A stretch of 64,000 nt of DNA from Burkholderiales bacterium (GTDB lineage: Bacteria; Pseudomonadota; Gammaproteobacteria; Burkholderiales; SG8-41): positions 480,552 through 544,551 of the forward strand of contig JAHCAI010000001.1 in assembly GCA_019634975.1 (NCBI GenBank), in the 5' to 3' direction. Below the pieces are notes generated by a model. It made no database searches. It was given only the letters and a program-made list of their open reading frames with translations, and was not told the origin of the DNA. The position numbers and the translations under genes are program-made. Of this stretch, positions 24,457 to 34,773 are shown piece by piece (the stretch's first letter is position 1; each line of letters starts with the position of its first letter).

Positions 24457-25397
24457 GATTCGCGCAGCGCGGCAATCAGTTGCCGCATGTCTTCGGGCAG
24501 CGATGCCTGCCAGTGCAGGCTTTGCCCGGTCACCGGATGGACCAGCGCGAGCTTCTCGGCATGCAGCGCCTGGCGCGGGAAGCGCGGCGCGGCGGGTGCG
24601 TTGCGCGGGCCGTAGACGGGATCGCCCCAGATCGGGTGGCCGAGCTTCTGCAGGTGCACGCGGATCTGGTGGGTGCGTCCCGTTTCCAGCCGGCAGGCCA
24701 GCACCGTGGCGCGCGGCAGCTGTTCCAGCACGGTGTAATGGGTCACTGCGGGTTTGCCGGAGGAGGTGACCGCCATGCGGGTGCGGCTGCGCGGATCGCG
24801 CCCGATGGCGCCCTCCATCGTGCCGCCGCGCGCAACCCTGCCGTGAACCACTGCGCGGTACTCGCGGCTGACGCTGCGCGCCTGCAGCTGGCGCACGAGG
24901 TCGGTCTGCGCGGTCAGGGTCTTTGCGATCACCAGCAGGCCGCTGGTGTCCTTGTCTAGGCGGTGCACGATGCCGGCGCGCGGCACGGTTGCGAGCTGCG
25001 GGGCATGGGCGAGCAGGGCATTGAGGAGCGTGCCCTGCCAGTTGCCGCTGCCGGGGTGCACCACCAGTCCCGCCGGCTTGTCGATGACGATCAGGGCATC
25101 GTCCTCGTGGACGATGTCGAGCGGGATGGCTTCGGGTCGGAACGCCGTTTCCTCGGGTGACAGCATGGGCTGCACGCTGACCTGTTCCCCGCCGTGCAGC
25201 TTGTCGCGCGGCGCCGGCCTGCGCCCGTCGACCGAGACACGACCGGCCTTCACCCATGCGCTGAGGCGCGCGCGCGAGTACTGGGGCAGCAGCCGGGCCA
25301 GTGCCTGGTCCAGCCGCAGTCCCGCGCAGGAGTCCGGCACCGCAAGGCAGTGCGGGGCGGGATCCTTGCCGTTCTGGGTATAATCCTGCGCTGGCAA
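24453..25397 (-). CDS. rluD: 23S rRNA pseudouridine synthase RluD
   Basis: 314 residues: an N-terminal S4 RNA-binding domain (LRLDQALARLLPQYSRARLS) and the catalytic domain with IVHRLDKDTSGLLVIAKT, where the Asp after HRL is the nucleophile. It makes pseudouridines 1911/1915/1917 in helix 69. It is divergent from bamD; the start region overlaps a TATAAT sequence (25379-25384) that may serve bamD. Confidence 0.95.
   Translation of the reverse strand: MPAQDYTQNGKDPAPHCLAVPDSCAGLRLDQALARLLPQYSRARLSAWVKAGRVSVDGRRPAPRDKLHGGEQVSVQPMLSPEETAFRPEAIPLDIVHEDDALIVIDKPAGLVVHPGSGNWQGTLLNALLAHAPQLATVPRAGIVHRLDKDTSGLLVIAKTLTAQTDLVRQLQARSVSREYRAVVHGRVARGGTMEGAIGRDPRSRTRMAVTSSGKPAVTHYTVLEQLPRATVLACRLETGRTHQIRVHLQKLGHPIWGDPVYGPRNAPAAPRFPRQALHAEKLALVHPVTGQSLHWQASLPEDMRQLIAALRES
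25379..25384 (+). promoter_or_regulatory. Possible -10 element of bamD
   Basis: A perfect TATAAT lies 40 bases before the bamD ATG, inside the first codons of rluD on the other strand. No good -35 is seen at the expected distance, so support is modest. Confidence 0.35.
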
Positions 25398-25423
25398 TTC
25401 AGCGCCTGTTCACTCGAGGCTGC

Positions 25424-26230
25424 ATGCGAAACATTCTAACGGTATTCATCGCGCTTTCCCTGGGCTGGATTCTCGGCGGCTGCGGCGTTTTCGGCGGCCC
25501 CGAGGTCGACGAGACCCGCAACTGGTCGGTGCAGAAGCTGTATGCCGAAGCGCGTTCCGAGCTGTCCGAGCGGAACTGGGAAAACGCGATCAAGCATTAC
25601 GAGCGCATCGAATCGCGCTATCCCTTCGGGCGCTTCGCCCAGCAGGCGCAGATCGAGCTTGCCTATGCCCACTGGCGCAACGAGGATCCGGCGCTGGCGC
25701 TGTCGACCATCGAGCGTTTCATCAAGCAGAACCCCAACCACCCCAGCGTTGACTACATGTATTACCTGCGCGGGCTGATCAATTTCAACGATGATCTGGG
25801 CATCATGGGCTTTTTCAGCGGCCAGGATCTTTCGGAACGCGACCCCAAGGCCGCGGCCGATGCCTTCGCCGCGTTCAGGGAACTGGCGACCCGTTTCCCC
25901 GACAGCAAGTACACCCCGGATGCGATCCAGCGCATGAACTACCTGGTCAACGCGCTGGCGTCGAACGAGATCCATGTCGCGCGCTATTACATGAAGCGCA
26001 AGGCCTATGTGGCCGCCGTCAACCGCGCGCAGTACGCCCTCAGGACCTATCCGAGCGCCCCGGCCAACGAGGAAGGACTGGTGATCATGGTGCAGGCCTA
26101 CGATGCCATGGGCATGACCCAGCTGCGCGACGACGCCGAGCGTGTGCTGCAGAAGAATTTTCCGAATAGCGTCTACCTTCGCGGCGGGCCCCGCAAGGAC
26201 GTGCCCTGGTGGCAGATCTGGAACTGGTGA
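25424..26230 (+). CDS. bamD: Outer-membrane assembly lipoprotein BamD
   Basis: 268 residues. A lipoprotein signal ends ILGGC with the lipidated Cys at residue 20, followed by five TPR-like repeats (YAEARSELSERNWENAIKHY, YPFGRFAQQAQIELAYAHW and others) typical of BamD/ComL. It works with BamA to insert beta-barrel proteins. Start chosen at ATG 25424 to give a normal signal peptide; the frame continues upstream through the rluD start region. Confidence 0.95.
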   Translation: MRNILTVFIALSLGWILGGCGVFGGPEVDETRNWSVQKLYAEARSELSERNWENAIKHYERIESRYPFGRFAQQAQIELAYAHWRNEDPALALSTIERFIKQNPNHPSVDYMYYLRGLINFNDDLGIMGFFSGQDLSERDPKAAADAFAAFRELATRFPDSKYTPDAIQRMNYLVNALASNEIHVARYYMKRKAYVAAVNRAQYALRTYPSAPANEEGLVIMVQAYDAMGMTQLRDDAERVLQKNFPNSVYLRGGPRKDVPWWQIWNW

Positions 26231-26236
26231 GCCGGC

Positions 26237-26572
26237 TCAGCGCGCGAAGCGCTTGACCGCCGTCATCAGTTCCTCGATGGCCTGATCGCCGCGATCGGCC
26301 CGGACCGCGTTGGCGACGCAGCCGCGGGTGTGATCCTCAAGCAGCTGCAGGGCGACGGCATCCAGTGCCGACCGGATCGCGGCGACCTGGGTCAGCACGT
26401 CCACGCAGTAACGGTCGTCCTGCACCATCTGCGCCACGCCGCGCACCTGCCCCTCGACCCGGTTCAGGCGCTTCAGCAGGGCCTGCTTGTGCGGCTGCAC
26501 GACCGGCTGCGGCTCGAGGCAATGCGCCTCCGTCGGGCGCGAGGCGGCCCTAGTCGACGTCATAGCCGGCAT
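26237..26572 (-). CDS. csoR: CsoR-family copper-sensing repressor
   Basis: 111 residues, all-helical. Cys56, His81 and Cys85 ([15 protein letters not shown]) are the CsoR C-H-C copper ligands, and [13 protein letters not shown] is the conserved DNA-facing helix. It should release its operator when it binds Cu(I). The gene is last in copA-copZ-csoR and overlaps the copZ end by about 20 bases; a matching operator lies in the copA promoter. Start could be ATG 26572 or the in-frame ATG 9 bases later. Confidence 0.9.
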   Translation of the reverse strand: MPAMTSTRAASRPTEAHCLEPQPVVQPHKQALLKRLNRVEGQVRGVAQMVQDDRYCVDVLTQVAAIRSALDAVALQLLEDHTRGCVANAVRADRGDQAIEELMTAVKRFAR

Positions 26573-26756
26573 CCGTGATCGCGGTCTTGATGGCCTCGGC
26601 GCTGGCCTTGGCCGGGTCGTAGCTGACGACAGCCTGTCCCGGCGTCAGCGTGACTTCGGCGCTGGCAACGCCGGGCAGGTTGCCGAGCACGCGCTTGACG
26701 CTGCTGACGCAGCCCATGCAGGTCATGCCTTTGACGGGGATTACGGCGGTTTCCAT
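26550..26756 (-). CDS. copZ: CopZ-like copper chaperone (HMA domain)
   Basis: 68 residues with one ferredoxin-like HMA domain. GMTCMGC presents Cys13 and Cys16 for Cu(I). Start chosen at ATG 26754-26756 with GGAG 9 bases upstream; the frame can be extended to a TTG, but that would place the Shine-Dalgarno inside the gene. It should carry copper to CopA. It lies between copA and csoR in one operon. Confidence 0.92.
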   Translation of the reverse strand: METAVIPVKGMTCMGCVSSVKRVLGNLPGVASAEVTLTPGQAVVSYDPAKASAEAIKTAITDAGYDVD

Positions 26757-26772
26757 TTTGGACTCCTTGTTC

Positions 26773-26843
26773 AAGTGACTAAGTGATTAAGAGATTAAGT
26801 GACTGGGTGATTTTTTAGGCAAGTGCTTAATCACTGAATCACC
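26773..26843. repeat. Degenerate AAGTGAYT repeats between copA and copZ
   Basis: AAGTGACT, AAGTGATT, TTAAGTGACT and GGGTGATT follow one another, and the inverse AATCACC lies at 26837-26843 at the very end of copA. The copA-copZ spacer is unusually A+T-rich for the region. It may be a low-complexity spacer or an RNA structure that adjusts expression along the operon. Confidence 0.35.
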
Positions 26844-29035
26844 GTCTTCAACGGTTTCCAACGCTTGAGCAGCAGCGAATTGCTGACCACAGACACCGAG
26901 CTCATGGCCATCGCCGCGCCGGCGATCACCGGGTTGAGAAGGCCGGCGGCGGCCAGGGGGATGCCCAGCACGTTGTAGATGAAGGCAAAGAACAGGTTCT
27001 GCTTGATCTTGCGGAAGGTCGCGCGCGACAGGCGCACTGCGTCCACCGTGCTCATCAGGTCGCTGCGCATCAGGGTGACGTCGGCGGCATGGATCGCGAC
27101 ATCGGAGCCCGCGCCGATGGCGAAGCTGACCCGGGCCGCCGCGAGTGCGGGCGCGTCGTTGACGCCGTCGCCGATCATGCCAACCTGGCGCCCCTGCTGC
27201 GCGAGGGCATTCACGCGCTGTGCCTTGTCCTGGGGCAGCAGTTCCGCCTCGAAGCGGGCGATACCGGCCTCGCGGGCGATGTACGCGGCGGTGCGCCGGT
27301 TGTCGCCGGTGAGCATGATGACTTCGATGCCCAGAGCCTGCAGCGCGGCAACCGCCGCCCTCGAGGTCGGGCGCAGCGGGTCGGCGATGGCGATCAGCCC
27401 GAGGACGCGGCCGCCATGGGCGACACCGACCACGGTCTTGCCCTGCTCCTGCAGGCTGGCGACGGCGGTGTCGTCGAGCGCGAGGCCATGGCCGGCAAGG
27501 AACTGCGGCGAGCCGAGAAGCGCGGGTTTGCCGTCGATCGTGGCCTGTACGCCTTTGCCGGCAATGGCTTCGAAGTCCTGCATCCCGGCGGCAATGATCT
27601 GCCGCTGCTGCGCGTATTCGAGCACGGCGCGGGCCAGCGGATGCTCGGAGCCCTGCTCCAGCGCTGCGGCGATGCGCAGAATGGCCGTTTCGTCATCGCT
27701 GGCGGCAACGTCGGTTACCGAGGGCTTGCCGAGGGTCAGCGTGCCGGTCTTGTCGACGACCAGGGTGTCGATGTGACCGGCGCGTTCCAGTGCCTCGGCA
27801 TTCTTGATGAGGACACCGGCGCGCGCACCGGCGCCGCTGCCGACCATGATCGCCGTCGGGGTCGCCAGTCCCAGCGCGCAGGGGCAGGCGATGACCAGCA
27901 CGGCGACGGCAGGCACCAGCGCTTCGGTCCAGGAACCGGCGAACCACCACCAGCCGGCGAAGGTGAGCACGGCCAGGGCGACCACTACCGGAACGAAGAC
28001 CCCCGAAATCGAGTCGGCGAGGCGCTGGATGGGTGCCTTGGAGCCCTGTGCCTCCTCGACCAGGCGGATGATGCCGGCCAGCGCGGTATCGGCGCCGACG
28101 CCGGTGGCCGTGCAGCGCAGCAGTCCCTGTGCGTTGAGCGTGGCGGCATAGACCGGACTGCCGGCAACCTTTGCCGCCGGCAGGCTCTCGCCGGTGAGCA
28201 TGGCCTCGTTGACACTGGAACCGCCTTCGATCACCTTGCCGTCGACGGGAATGGCCTCACCGGGGCGAACGATGAAAACGTCGCCGACACGGATGGCCGA
28301 TACCGGGATTTCGCTTAGCTTGCCATCCCGTTCGACGCGTGCTGTCTGCGGCTGCATCCGGATCAGTTCCTCGATCGCCGATGATGCGCGCGCGCGCGCC
28401 CGTGATTCGAGCAGCTTGCCGAGGAAGACCAGGGTGATGATGCTGGCGGCAGCCTCGAAATAAAGATGGCCGTCAAGCCCGAACAGCACCACCGCGGCGC
28501 TGTAGAAATAGGCAACGCTGGTGCCGAGCGCGATCAGCACGTCCATGTTGGCCCCGCCGCCTCGCAGCGCATGGTATGCGCCAGTGTAGAAACGGCTGCC
28601 GATCCAGAATTGCACCGGCGTCGCGATCAGCAGCTGCGCCATGGGCGGGAGCCAGGGCGCGTGGTGCTGGCCGGTCAGCATGTAGAGCATCAGTGCCAGA
28701 AAGGGCAGTGTCAGCAGCGCCGACACCGTGAACAGTCTCAGGTCCCTGCGGTATGCAGCGAGGCGCTCCGCCTTGCGTGCGGCATCGCCGTCGCCGGAGG
28801 GCAGTTGCGCGTCGTAACCGGCCTTGCGCACGGCGGCTATCAGGTCCTGCGGCGACAGGCGGTCGGCCGGGTATTCGATGTGCGCCTTCTCGGTGGCGAA
28901 ATTCACCGCGGCGCGGACGTCGGGCAGCCGGTTGAGGGTTTTCTCGATGCGTGCGGCGCAGGCAGCGCAGGTCATGCCGGTCACCGGCAGGTCGATTTGC
29001 GCGGATTTGGTGGCAGGCAGGGCGATGGTATTCAT
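26831..29035 (-). CDS. copA: Cu(I)-translocating P-type ATPase CopA
   Basis: 734 residues. One N-terminal HMA domain (GMTCAAC), eight membrane segments, the TGES actuator loop, the CPC metal site ([11 protein letters not shown]), the phosphorylated Asp in DKTGTLT, the SEHPLA motif and GDGVNDAP. It exports Cu(I) from the cytoplasm. Start chosen at ATG 29033-29035; the longer frame runs into the promoter. First gene of copA-copZ-csoR, with a CsoR-type operator between -35 and -10. Confidence 0.96.
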   Translation of the reverse strand: MNTIALPATKSAQIDLPVTGMTCAACAARIEKTLNRLPDVRAAVNFATEKAHIEYPADRLSPQDLIAAVRKAGYDAQLPSGDGDAARKAERLAAYRRDLRLFTVSALLTLPFLALMLYMLTGQHHAPWLPPMAQLLIATPVQFWIGSRFYTGAYHALRGGGANMDVLIALGTSVAYFYSAAVVLFGLDGHLYFEAAASIITLVFLGKLLESRARARASSAIEELIRMQPQTARVERDGKLSEIPVSAIRVGDVFIVRPGEAIPVDGKVIEGGSSVNEAMLTGESLPAAKVAGSPVYAATLNAQGLLRCTATGVGADTALAGIIRLVEEAQGSKAPIQRLADSISGVFVPVVVALAVLTFAGWWWFAGSWTEALVPAVAVLVIACPCALGLATPTAIMVGSGAGARAGVLIKNAEALERAGHIDTLVVDKTGTLTLGKPSVTDVAASDDETAILRIAAALEQGSEHPLARAVLEYAQQRQIIAAGMQDFEAIAGKGVQATIDGKPALLGSPQFLAGHGLALDDTAVASLQEQGKTVVGVAHGGRVLGLIAIADPLRPTSRAAVAALQALGIEVIMLTGDNRRTAAYIAREAGIARFEAELLPQDKAQRVNALAQQGRQVGMIGDGVNDAPALAAARVSFAIGAGSDVAIHAADVTLMRSDLMSTVDAVRLSRATFRKIKQNLFFAFIYNVLGIPLAAAGLLNPVIAGAAMAMSSVSVVSNSLLLKRWKPLKTVIQ

Positions 29036-29073
29036 GGCGTCGGATGGCTTTGAACCGGTTGCGATAGGCGCGC

Positions 29074-29102
29074 AATATACCCTATGGGGGTATATAAGGC
29101 AA
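29074..29102 (-). promoter_or_regulatory. copA promoter with CsoR-type operator
   Basis: On the minus strand, -35 TTGCCT (29097-29102), exactly 17 bases, then -10 TATATT (29074-29079). Between and across them lies the palindrome ATATACCC-TATGG-GGGTATAT (29075-29095), with perfect 8-base arms and the TACCC/GGGTA core known for CsoR operators. A repressor bound there would block RNA polymerase, and Cu(I) would relieve it. Confidence 0.85.
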
Positions 29103-29160
29103 GCGCAACCCGCCATTGACTCGCCCGGGAATCCGCCATGGTCGGGCAGGATATTAAAAG

Positions 29161-29174
29161 TTGTTTATAAACAA
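29161..29174. promoter_or_regulatory. Perfect 14-base A+T-rich palindrome
   Basis: TTGTTTATAAACAA is fully self-complementary and sits about 60 bases upstream of the copA -35, in an A+T-rich island. A dimeric regulator site is possible; no known consensus fits well. Confidence 0.35.
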
Positions 29175-29181
29175 TAAGTTA
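29169..29181 (+). promoter_or_regulatory. IHF-like site upstream of copA
   Basis: AAACAATAAGTTA matches the IHF consensus with one mismatch and overlaps the right half of the palindrome. Inferred only. Confidence 0.3.
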
Positions 29182-29229
29182 TAATCAATCAGCGCAACGG
29201 CGCCTGTCCGGCGTGGCGGGGAAACAAAA

Positions 29230-29251
29230 AAGGCGCCCAGCGGGGCGCCTT
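29230..29251 (-). terminator. Terminator of the glycine-zipper gene
   Basis: Read on the minus strand, AAGGCGCCC and GGGCGCCTT form a 9-base stem with a 4-base loop, followed by a run of T. It sits 17 bases past the stop of the gene that ends at 29269. Confidence 0.9.
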
Positions 29252-29268
29252 GCCTGGTGTGGTGCCGG

Positions 29269-29937
29269 TCAACCGGCCGTCAGCGCTCCATCGACCACCT
29301 TCACCTTGCTGCCGGCCTGGAAGGCGGGCTGCGCGTCGTAGGAGAAGGTGCGCGTCGAGCCATCATCCATTTTCACGGTCACGTCGTAGCGCACCGTGGA
29401 TTTCAGGTGTTTCTCTGCCTGGTGTCCGGCATAGGCTCCGCCGGCAGCGCCCGCCACGGTGGCGATTTTCTTGCCGCTGCCGCCGCCAACCTGGTTGCCG
29501 AGCAGCCCGCCGACAACGCCGCCGGCGACCGCGCCGAGACCCGAGCCTTCGCCCTGCAGCTTGACCGCATTGATGCCGGTCACCACGCCACAGTTGGCGC
29601 ATACGGGTGCCGGGGCCGGAGCCGCTGCCGGCGCCGCCGGGGCCTGCGCCTGTTTCTGTGCGGCCGGCGCGGGCGGTTGCTGGACGGATGGTTGTGACGC
29701 CGTGCGCTTGGCCGGTGCCGGCGGCGCCTTCTGTGCGGCTTCGCTGGATGCGGCGGGCCTGGCGGCAGGGGCGGCTTCCTGGGTCTTGGGCGCTGTCGCT
29801 TCCAGCGCTGATTCATTCTTTTTCGACAACGAACTCGGCATCAGACCGGTCATCACCGCGATGCCCACCAGGCTGAACAGCGTGACGGAGATCGCGGCAA
29901 TCGCGATCAGGGGATTGATTTTCCTGGATTCCTGCAT
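29269..29937 (-). CDS. Glycine-zipper 2TM-domain membrane protein
   Basis: 222 residues. One N-terminal membrane segment (INPLIAIAAISVTLFSLVGI) anchors it to the inner membrane. A long Ala/Pro/Gln/Lys-rich linker (about 40-110) could span periplasm. A CANCG pair then leads to a glycine-zipper 2TM segment (GLGAVAGGVVGGLLGNQVGG and the following repeat) and a beta-rich C-terminal domain (YDVTVKMDDGSTRTFSYD). This is the SlyB/17-kDa antigen-like layout, of envelope-related but undefined function. Single gene with its own terminator. Confidence 0.8.
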   Translation of the reverse strand: MQESRKINPLIAIAAISVTLFSLVGIAVMTGLMPSSLSKKNESALEATAPKTQEAAPAARPAASSEAAQKAPPAPAKRTASQPSVQQPPAPAAQKQAQAPAAPAAAPAPAPVCANCGVVTGINAVKLQGEGSGLGAVAGGVVGGLLGNQVGGGSGKKIATVAGAAGGAYAGHQAEKHLKSTVRYDVTVKMDDGSTRTFSYDAQPAFQAGSKVKVVDGALTAG

Positions 29938-30063
29938 GTCTGCACTCCTGTCTTCAACGGAAGATGGGGCATATCCTACTGCGCCGGCGCTGCGCTGTGT
30001 GTGAGGATTGTCACGGTGTTACAAAGCGTTACACGTGAATGCGGCAGGTTTCACGTTGCTGCG

Positions 30064-32025
30064 TCAGCCGCGCAGTTCCCGGCGATCCCTGAAGTGGTCC
30101 AGCGCCTCCGGATTGGCCAGCGCCTCAATGTTCCTCACCGGCAAGCCGTGAACGACATTGCGTACAGCGATCTCGACGATCTTGCCGCTCTTGGTGCGCG
30201 GGATGTCCGCCACCTGCACCACGACTGCGGGAACGTGCCGTGGAGTGGTGTTGTCGCGGATGCGTTGTCTGATCCGCTCGATCAGCGCGGAGTCCAGCGT
30301 CAATCCCTCACGCAGGCGGACGAAAAGCACCACGCGGACGTCGGCGGGCTGCTGCGGCGGCCAGTCCTGGCCGATGGCGAGGCTCTCGACGACTTCTTCC
30401 AGCTGCTCGACCTGGCGGTAGATTTCGGCGGTGCCGATGCGCACGCCCCCCGGATTGAGCACCGCATCGGAGCGGCCGAAAATCATCAGTCCGTCGTGCC
30501 TGGTCAGCTCGACGTAGTCCCCGTGGTGCCAGACGCCCGGGAAGCGTTCGAAATAGGCGGCGCGGTACTTCGAGCCGTCCGGATCATTCCAGAAGCCGAC
30601 CGGCATTGACGGAAAAGGCGCAGTGCATACCAGTTCGCCCTTTTCGCCACGGACCGGCTTGCCCCGGTCGTTCCAGACCTCGACTTTCATGCCGAGGCCG
30701 CGGCATTGCAGCTCGCCGCGCCATACCGGCAGGATCGGGCAACCCAGAGCGAAGCAGGAGATGATGTCGGTGCCGCCGGAAATCGATGCGAGCTGCAGAT
30801 CGGACTTGATGCTGCGGTAGACGTAGTCGAAGCTTTCGGGCGCCAGCGGCGAGCCGGTCGAGAGCAGCACACGCAGCGCGGACAGGTCGTGGGTTTTGCC
30901 GGGTTCCAGTCCGAGCTTGGCCAGCGCGTCGATGTACTTTGCCGAGGTGCCGAAGATGCCGATTTTCTCCTCGGCGGCGTAGTTCCACAGCACGGCGCCC
31001 CGGGAGACAAAGGGAGAGCCGTCATAGAGCATGAGCGTTGCACCGGAGGCGAGTCCCGATACCAGCCAGTTCCACATCATCCAGCCACAGGTGGTGAAAT
31101 AGAACAGCCGGTCGCCACGGCGGATGTCGGTGTGCAGCACGTGCTCCTTCATGTGCTGCAGAAGGGTGCCGCCGGCACCGTGGACGATGCACTTGGGCGC
31201 GCCGGTGGTGCCCGAGGAGTAGAGGATGAACAGCGGGTGGTCGAAGGGCAGCCGCTCGAAGTCTATTGGTCCTGCGCTGAACGGGGCCATGAAGTCGTGG
31301 ACGCTGATGGCACGCGGCAGGCCGCCGATCTGCGGATTGCCGCAGGTGTAGGGCACGACGACCAGCGTCTCGACGCTCGGCAGCATTGCCATGATTTCCC
31401 GCAGCCGCGGCAGATTGTCGACAAGCTTGCCGTTGTAGAAGTAGCCGTCGGCGGCAAACAGGACCCGGGGCCCGATCTGGCCGAAGCGGTCGACCACGCC
31501 CTGCACGCCGAAGTCGGGCGAGCACGATGACCACACGGCGCCGATGCTCGCGGCCGCGAGCATTGCGATCACCGAGCCCGGGAGATTGGGCAGGTAGCCG
31601 GCGACGCGGTCACCCGGCTGGATACCGGCAGCGCGCAGCGCCTGCGCCAGCCGTGAGACCTCGTGGCGCAGTTCACGGTGGCTGATGCGGCTGGCGACCT
31701 GGTTCTCGCCGCGGAAGACGATGGCATCGCCGTTGCAGTCCTGCCGCAGCAGGTTTTCGGCGTAGTTCAGGCGCGCATCCGGAAACCAGCGCGCACCCGG
31801 CATGCGTTCCCCGTCGGCCAGCACCGTTTCGCCGCGATCGCCGATGATGCCGCAGAAATCCCAGACCGCTGGCCAGAATTCCGCCGGCCGCTCGACCGAC
31901 CAGCGGTACAGCGCAGGGTAATCGGGACAGGCCGGGCCGCCGCCCGCAGCAAGCTGCCGCATGAAGGCGGTGATCCTGGCGTTTTCAAGCTGCCGCTGCC
32001 GCGGCTGCCAGAGCGGAGTTTCCAC
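30064..32025 (-). CDS. Acetoacetate-CoA ligase (acetoacetyl-CoA synthetase)
   Basis: 653 residues, the usual length for the family. The start METPLWQP and the adenylation motifs [20 protein letters not shown] (P-loop), [12 protein letters not shown] and [20 protein letters not shown] fit ANL enzymes of the acetoacetate branch; the C-terminal catalytic lysine motif is RTKSGKIVE. It activates acetoacetate with ATP and CoA, feeding PHB turnover products back to acetyl-CoA or PHB synthesis. It is near but not next to the PHB genes and may follow lysS, 31 bases upstream, in one transcript. Confidence 0.92.
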   Translation of the reverse strand: METPLWQPRQRQLENARITAFMRQLAAGGGPACPDYPALYRWSVERPAEFWPAVWDFCGIIGDRGETVLADGERMPGARWFPDARLNYAENLLRQDCNGDAIVFRGENQVASRISHRELRHEVSRLAQALRAAGIQPGDRVAGYLPNLPGSVIAMLAAASIGAVWSSCSPDFGVQGVVDRFGQIGPRVLFAADGYFYNGKLVDNLPRLREIMAMLPSVETLVVVPYTCGNPQIGGLPRAISVHDFMAPFSAGPIDFERLPFDHPLFILYSSGTTGAPKCIVHGAGGTLLQHMKEHVLHTDIRRGDRLFYFTTCGWMMWNWLVSGLASGATLMLYDGSPFVSRGAVLWNYAAEEKIGIFGTSAKYIDALAKLGLEPGKTHDLSALRVLLSTGSPLAPESFDYVYRSIKSDLQLASISGGTDIISCFALGCPILPVWRGELQCRGLGMKVEVWNDRGKPVRGEKGELVCTAPFPSMPVGFWNDPDGSKYRAAYFERFPGVWHHGDYVELTRHDGLMIFGRSDAVLNPGGVRIGTAEIYRQVEQLEEVVESLAIGQDWPPQQPADVRVVLFVRLREGLTLDSALIERIRQRIRDNTTPRHVPAVVVQVADIPRTKSGKIVEIAVRNVVHGLPVRNIEALANPEALDHFRDRRELRG

Positions 32026-32055
32026 GGCTGGCCCTCGTGCTGCTGCTGGAGGCTT

Positions 32056-33558
32056 TTATTCCGGCCGCATGTGCGGGAACAGGATCACGTCGCGGATCGA
32101 CGGGCTGTCGGTCAGCATCATCACCAGCCGGTCGATGCCGATGCCGGCGCCGCCGCAGGGCGGCAGGCCGAACTCCAGCGCGCGGATGTAGTCGGCATCG
32201 TAGTGCATGGCCTCATGATCGCCGGCATCCTTCTGCCGCACTTGCTCCATGAAGCGCTCGGCCTGGTCTTCGGGATCGTTCAGCTCGGAGAAGCCGTTGG
32301 CGATCTCGCGGCCGCAGACGTAGAGCTCGAAGCGCTCGGTCAGCTCGGGGTTCCTGTCGCTGCGCCGCGCCAGCGGCGAAACTTCGGCCGGGTAGTCGAT
32401 GATGTAGGTGGGATCCCACAGCTCGGATTCGACCGTGTTCTCGAACAGCGTCAGCTGCAGGCCGCCGAGGCCGTCGCTTTCGCGGAACGGGATCTTCAGT
32501 TCGTTCATCTTGCTGATGATATTCGCGCGGTCGTTGAGCACGTCGTCACTGATGTCAGGGCGGTATTTTTTGATAGCGCCGGTGATGGTCAGCCGGGCGA
32601 AGGGTTTTGACAGGTCGAGTTCCCGGCCCTGGTAGGTGATCTGCAGCCTTCCGCAGGCGGCCTGCGCGGCGGTGCGCAGGATCAACTCGATGAACTCCAT
32701 CAGGTACTCGTGGTTGGTGTAGGCCGCGTAGAACTCGAGCATCGTGAATTCCGGGTTGTGCCGGGTCGAGATGCCCTCGTTGCGGAAATTGCGGTTGATC
32801 TCGAACACCTTTTCGAAGCCGCCGACCACCAGGCGCTTCAGGTAGAGCTCGGGCGCGATGCGCAGGTAGAGCTGCATGTCGAGCGCATTGTGGTGGGTGA
32901 CGAAGGGCCGGGCCGAGGCGCCGCCGGGGATCGGCTGCATCATCGGCGTTTCCGCCTCGTAGAAGCGGCGGCTGATCAGCAGGTTGCGGATGGCCTGGAT
33001 GATGCGGGCGCGCTGCACGAACACCAGCCGAGTGTCCTCGTTCATGATCAGGTCGACATAGCGCTGGCGGTATTTCAGTTCCTGGTCGGTAAGGCCGTGG
33101 AACTTCTCGGGCAGCGGGCGCAGCGACTTGGTGAGCAGGCGGATATGGCCGACACGCACGGTCAGTTCGCCCTTCTGGGTCTTGAACAGCATGCCCACGG
33201 CTCCGACGATGTCGCCGATGTCGTAGTGCTTGAAGGCCTCAAGCGCGGCCTGTCCGGTGTCGTCGATCGAGACATAGATCTGGATGCGGCCGCTCATGTC
33301 CTGGATGGTGGCGAAACAGGCCTTGCCCATGACGCGCTTGAGCATGATGCGGCCGGCGATCTTGACCACGACTTTTTCGTCGACCAGGGCCTTGGGGTCC
33401 TTGTCCTCGTGCTCGGCTGCCAGCACCTCGGCCAGGTGTGTCCGCGAAAAATCATTGGGGAAGGCGACGCCCTCTTCGCGCAATGCCTTCAGCTTGGCGC
33501 GGCGCTCCTCGATGATGCGGTTGGTGTCGACGACCGGCGTGTTGTTCGGGTTTTCCAT
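32056..33558 (-). CDS. lysS: Lysyl-tRNA synthetase, class II
   Basis: 500 residues. An N-terminal OB fold ([20 protein letters not shown]) binds the anticodon, and class II motifs follow: motif 2 ([20 protein letters not shown]) and motif 3 ([14 protein letters not shown]). The [10 protein letters not shown] segment is a lysyl-tRNA synthetase hallmark. It is 14 bases downstream of prfB, the same order as in many proteobacteria. Confidence 0.97.
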   Translation of the reverse strand: MENPNNTPVVDTNRIIEERRAKLKALREEGVAFPNDFSRTHLAEVLAAEHEDKDPKALVDEKVVVKIAGRIMLKRVMGKACFATIQDMSGRIQIYVSIDDTGQAALEAFKHYDIGDIVGAVGMLFKTQKGELTVRVGHIRLLTKSLRPLPEKFHGLTDQELKYRQRYVDLIMNEDTRLVFVQRARIIQAIRNLLISRRFYEAETPMMQPIPGGASARPFVTHHNALDMQLYLRIAPELYLKRLVVGGFEKVFEINRNFRNEGISTRHNPEFTMLEFYAAYTNHEYLMEFIELILRTAAQAACGRLQITYQGRELDLSKPFARLTITGAIKKYRPDISDDVLNDRANIISKMNELKIPFRESDGLGGLQLTLFENTVESELWDPTYIIDYPAEVSPLARRSDRNPELTERFELYVCGREIANGFSELNDPEDQAERFMEQVRQKDAGDHEAMHYDADYIRALEFGLPPCGGAGIGIDRLVMMLTDSPSIRDVILFPHMRPE

Positions 33559-33572
33559 GGCGGATTCCTGGT

Positions 33573-34677
33573 TCAGAGGCCTGATTTGAGGCTGGCGGTG
33601 ATGAAGGGGTCGAGGTCGCCGTCGAGCACGGATTGGGTATTGCCGATCTCGACGTTGGTGCGCAGGTCCTTGATCCGCGACTGGTCAAGCACGTAGGAGC
33701 GGATCTGGTGCCCCCAGCCGATGTCGGTCTTGGCGTCTTCCATGGCCTGCTTCTGTTCATTCCTCTTGCGCAGCTCGAGTTCGTATAGCTTCGACTTCAG
33801 CATCGCCATCGCCTCCGCGCGGTTGCGGTGCTGGGAGCGGTCATTCTGGCACTGCACGACGATGCCGGTCGGTTCGTGGGTGATGCGCACCGCCGAGTCC
33901 GTCTTGTTGATGTGCTGGCCGCCGGCGCCCGACGCGCGGAAGGTGTCCACGCGCAGGTCGGCCGGATTGATCTCGATCTCGATCGAGTCGTCGACCTCGG
34001 GGTAGACGAACACGCTGGCGAAGGAGGTGTGGCGGCGGTTGTTGGAATCGAAGGGCGATTTGCGCACCAACCGGTGCACGCCGCTTTCGGTGCGCAGGTG
34101 GCCGAAGGCGTAGTCGCCGGTGATCTTCAGGGAGGCACTCTTGATGCCGGCGACGTCGCCCTCGGACTCCTCCAGCACCTCGACGCGGAATTTCTTCTGC
34201 TCGCAGTAGCGCAGGTACATGCGTTCGAGAATCGCTGCCCAGTCCTGCGCCTCGGTGCCGCCGGATCCGGCCTGGATGTCGAGGAAGCAGTTGTTGGGAT
34301 CCATCGGATTGGAGAACATGCGGCGGAACTCCATGTCCTCCACCACGCCGGCGAGCTTGGCTGCATCCTGCTCCACCGCCTCCAGGGTGCTGTCGTCCTG
34401 TTCGGCGCGCGCCATTTCCAGCAGTTCCCGGGTGTCGCGCAGGCCGCCGTCAAGGTCGCGCAGCGTGACGACTATGCCTTCCAGCAGCTTGCGTTCGCGA
34501 CCGACTTCCTGGGCACGCTGCGCGTCATTCCACAGCGCGGGATCTTCGCTGAGCTTGGTCAGTTCTTCGAGACGGCGGGTTTTCGTCTCGTAGTCAAAGA
34601 TACCTCCGCAGCGCCCCCGCGCGCTCGTCGAGGTCGTTCAGGCGGTTGGCAATGGCATTGATGCGTTCGGCTTCCAT
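33573..34677 (-). CDS. prfB: Peptide chain release factor 2 with programmed +1 frameshift
   Basis: RF2 reads UGA and UAA stop codons. Frame 0 starts at ATG 34675-34677 and gives 27 residues ([20 protein letters not shown], ending RRYL) to TGA 34594-34596. A +1 shift on CTT, omitting the T of TGA, joins it to a 340-residue frame with the SPF anticodon-like motif (RKSPFDSNN) and the catalytic GGQ (GAGGQHINK). The combined 367 residues match RF2 length. Low RF2 causes pausing at UGA and so promotes the shift, giving autoregulation. It heads prfB-lysS. Confidence 0.97.
34593..34607 (-). other. prfB programmed frameshift site
   Basis: Reading on the minus strand, GGAGG (34603-34607), TAT, the slippery CTT (34597-34599), then TGA followed by C. 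The internal Shine-Dalgarno-like sequence spaced three bases before CTT and the poor UGA-C stop are the elements known to drive +1 slippage in RF2 genes. Confidence 0.95.
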
Positions 34678-34773
34678 GATGTTTCCGCGAAAAAGCCGGA
34701 TTTTACCGGATTCGGGGGGCTTGCCCCGTCTGCCCGCGCGAGCCGGGACCGTTCGACGCAGGCGCTTTTCCGC

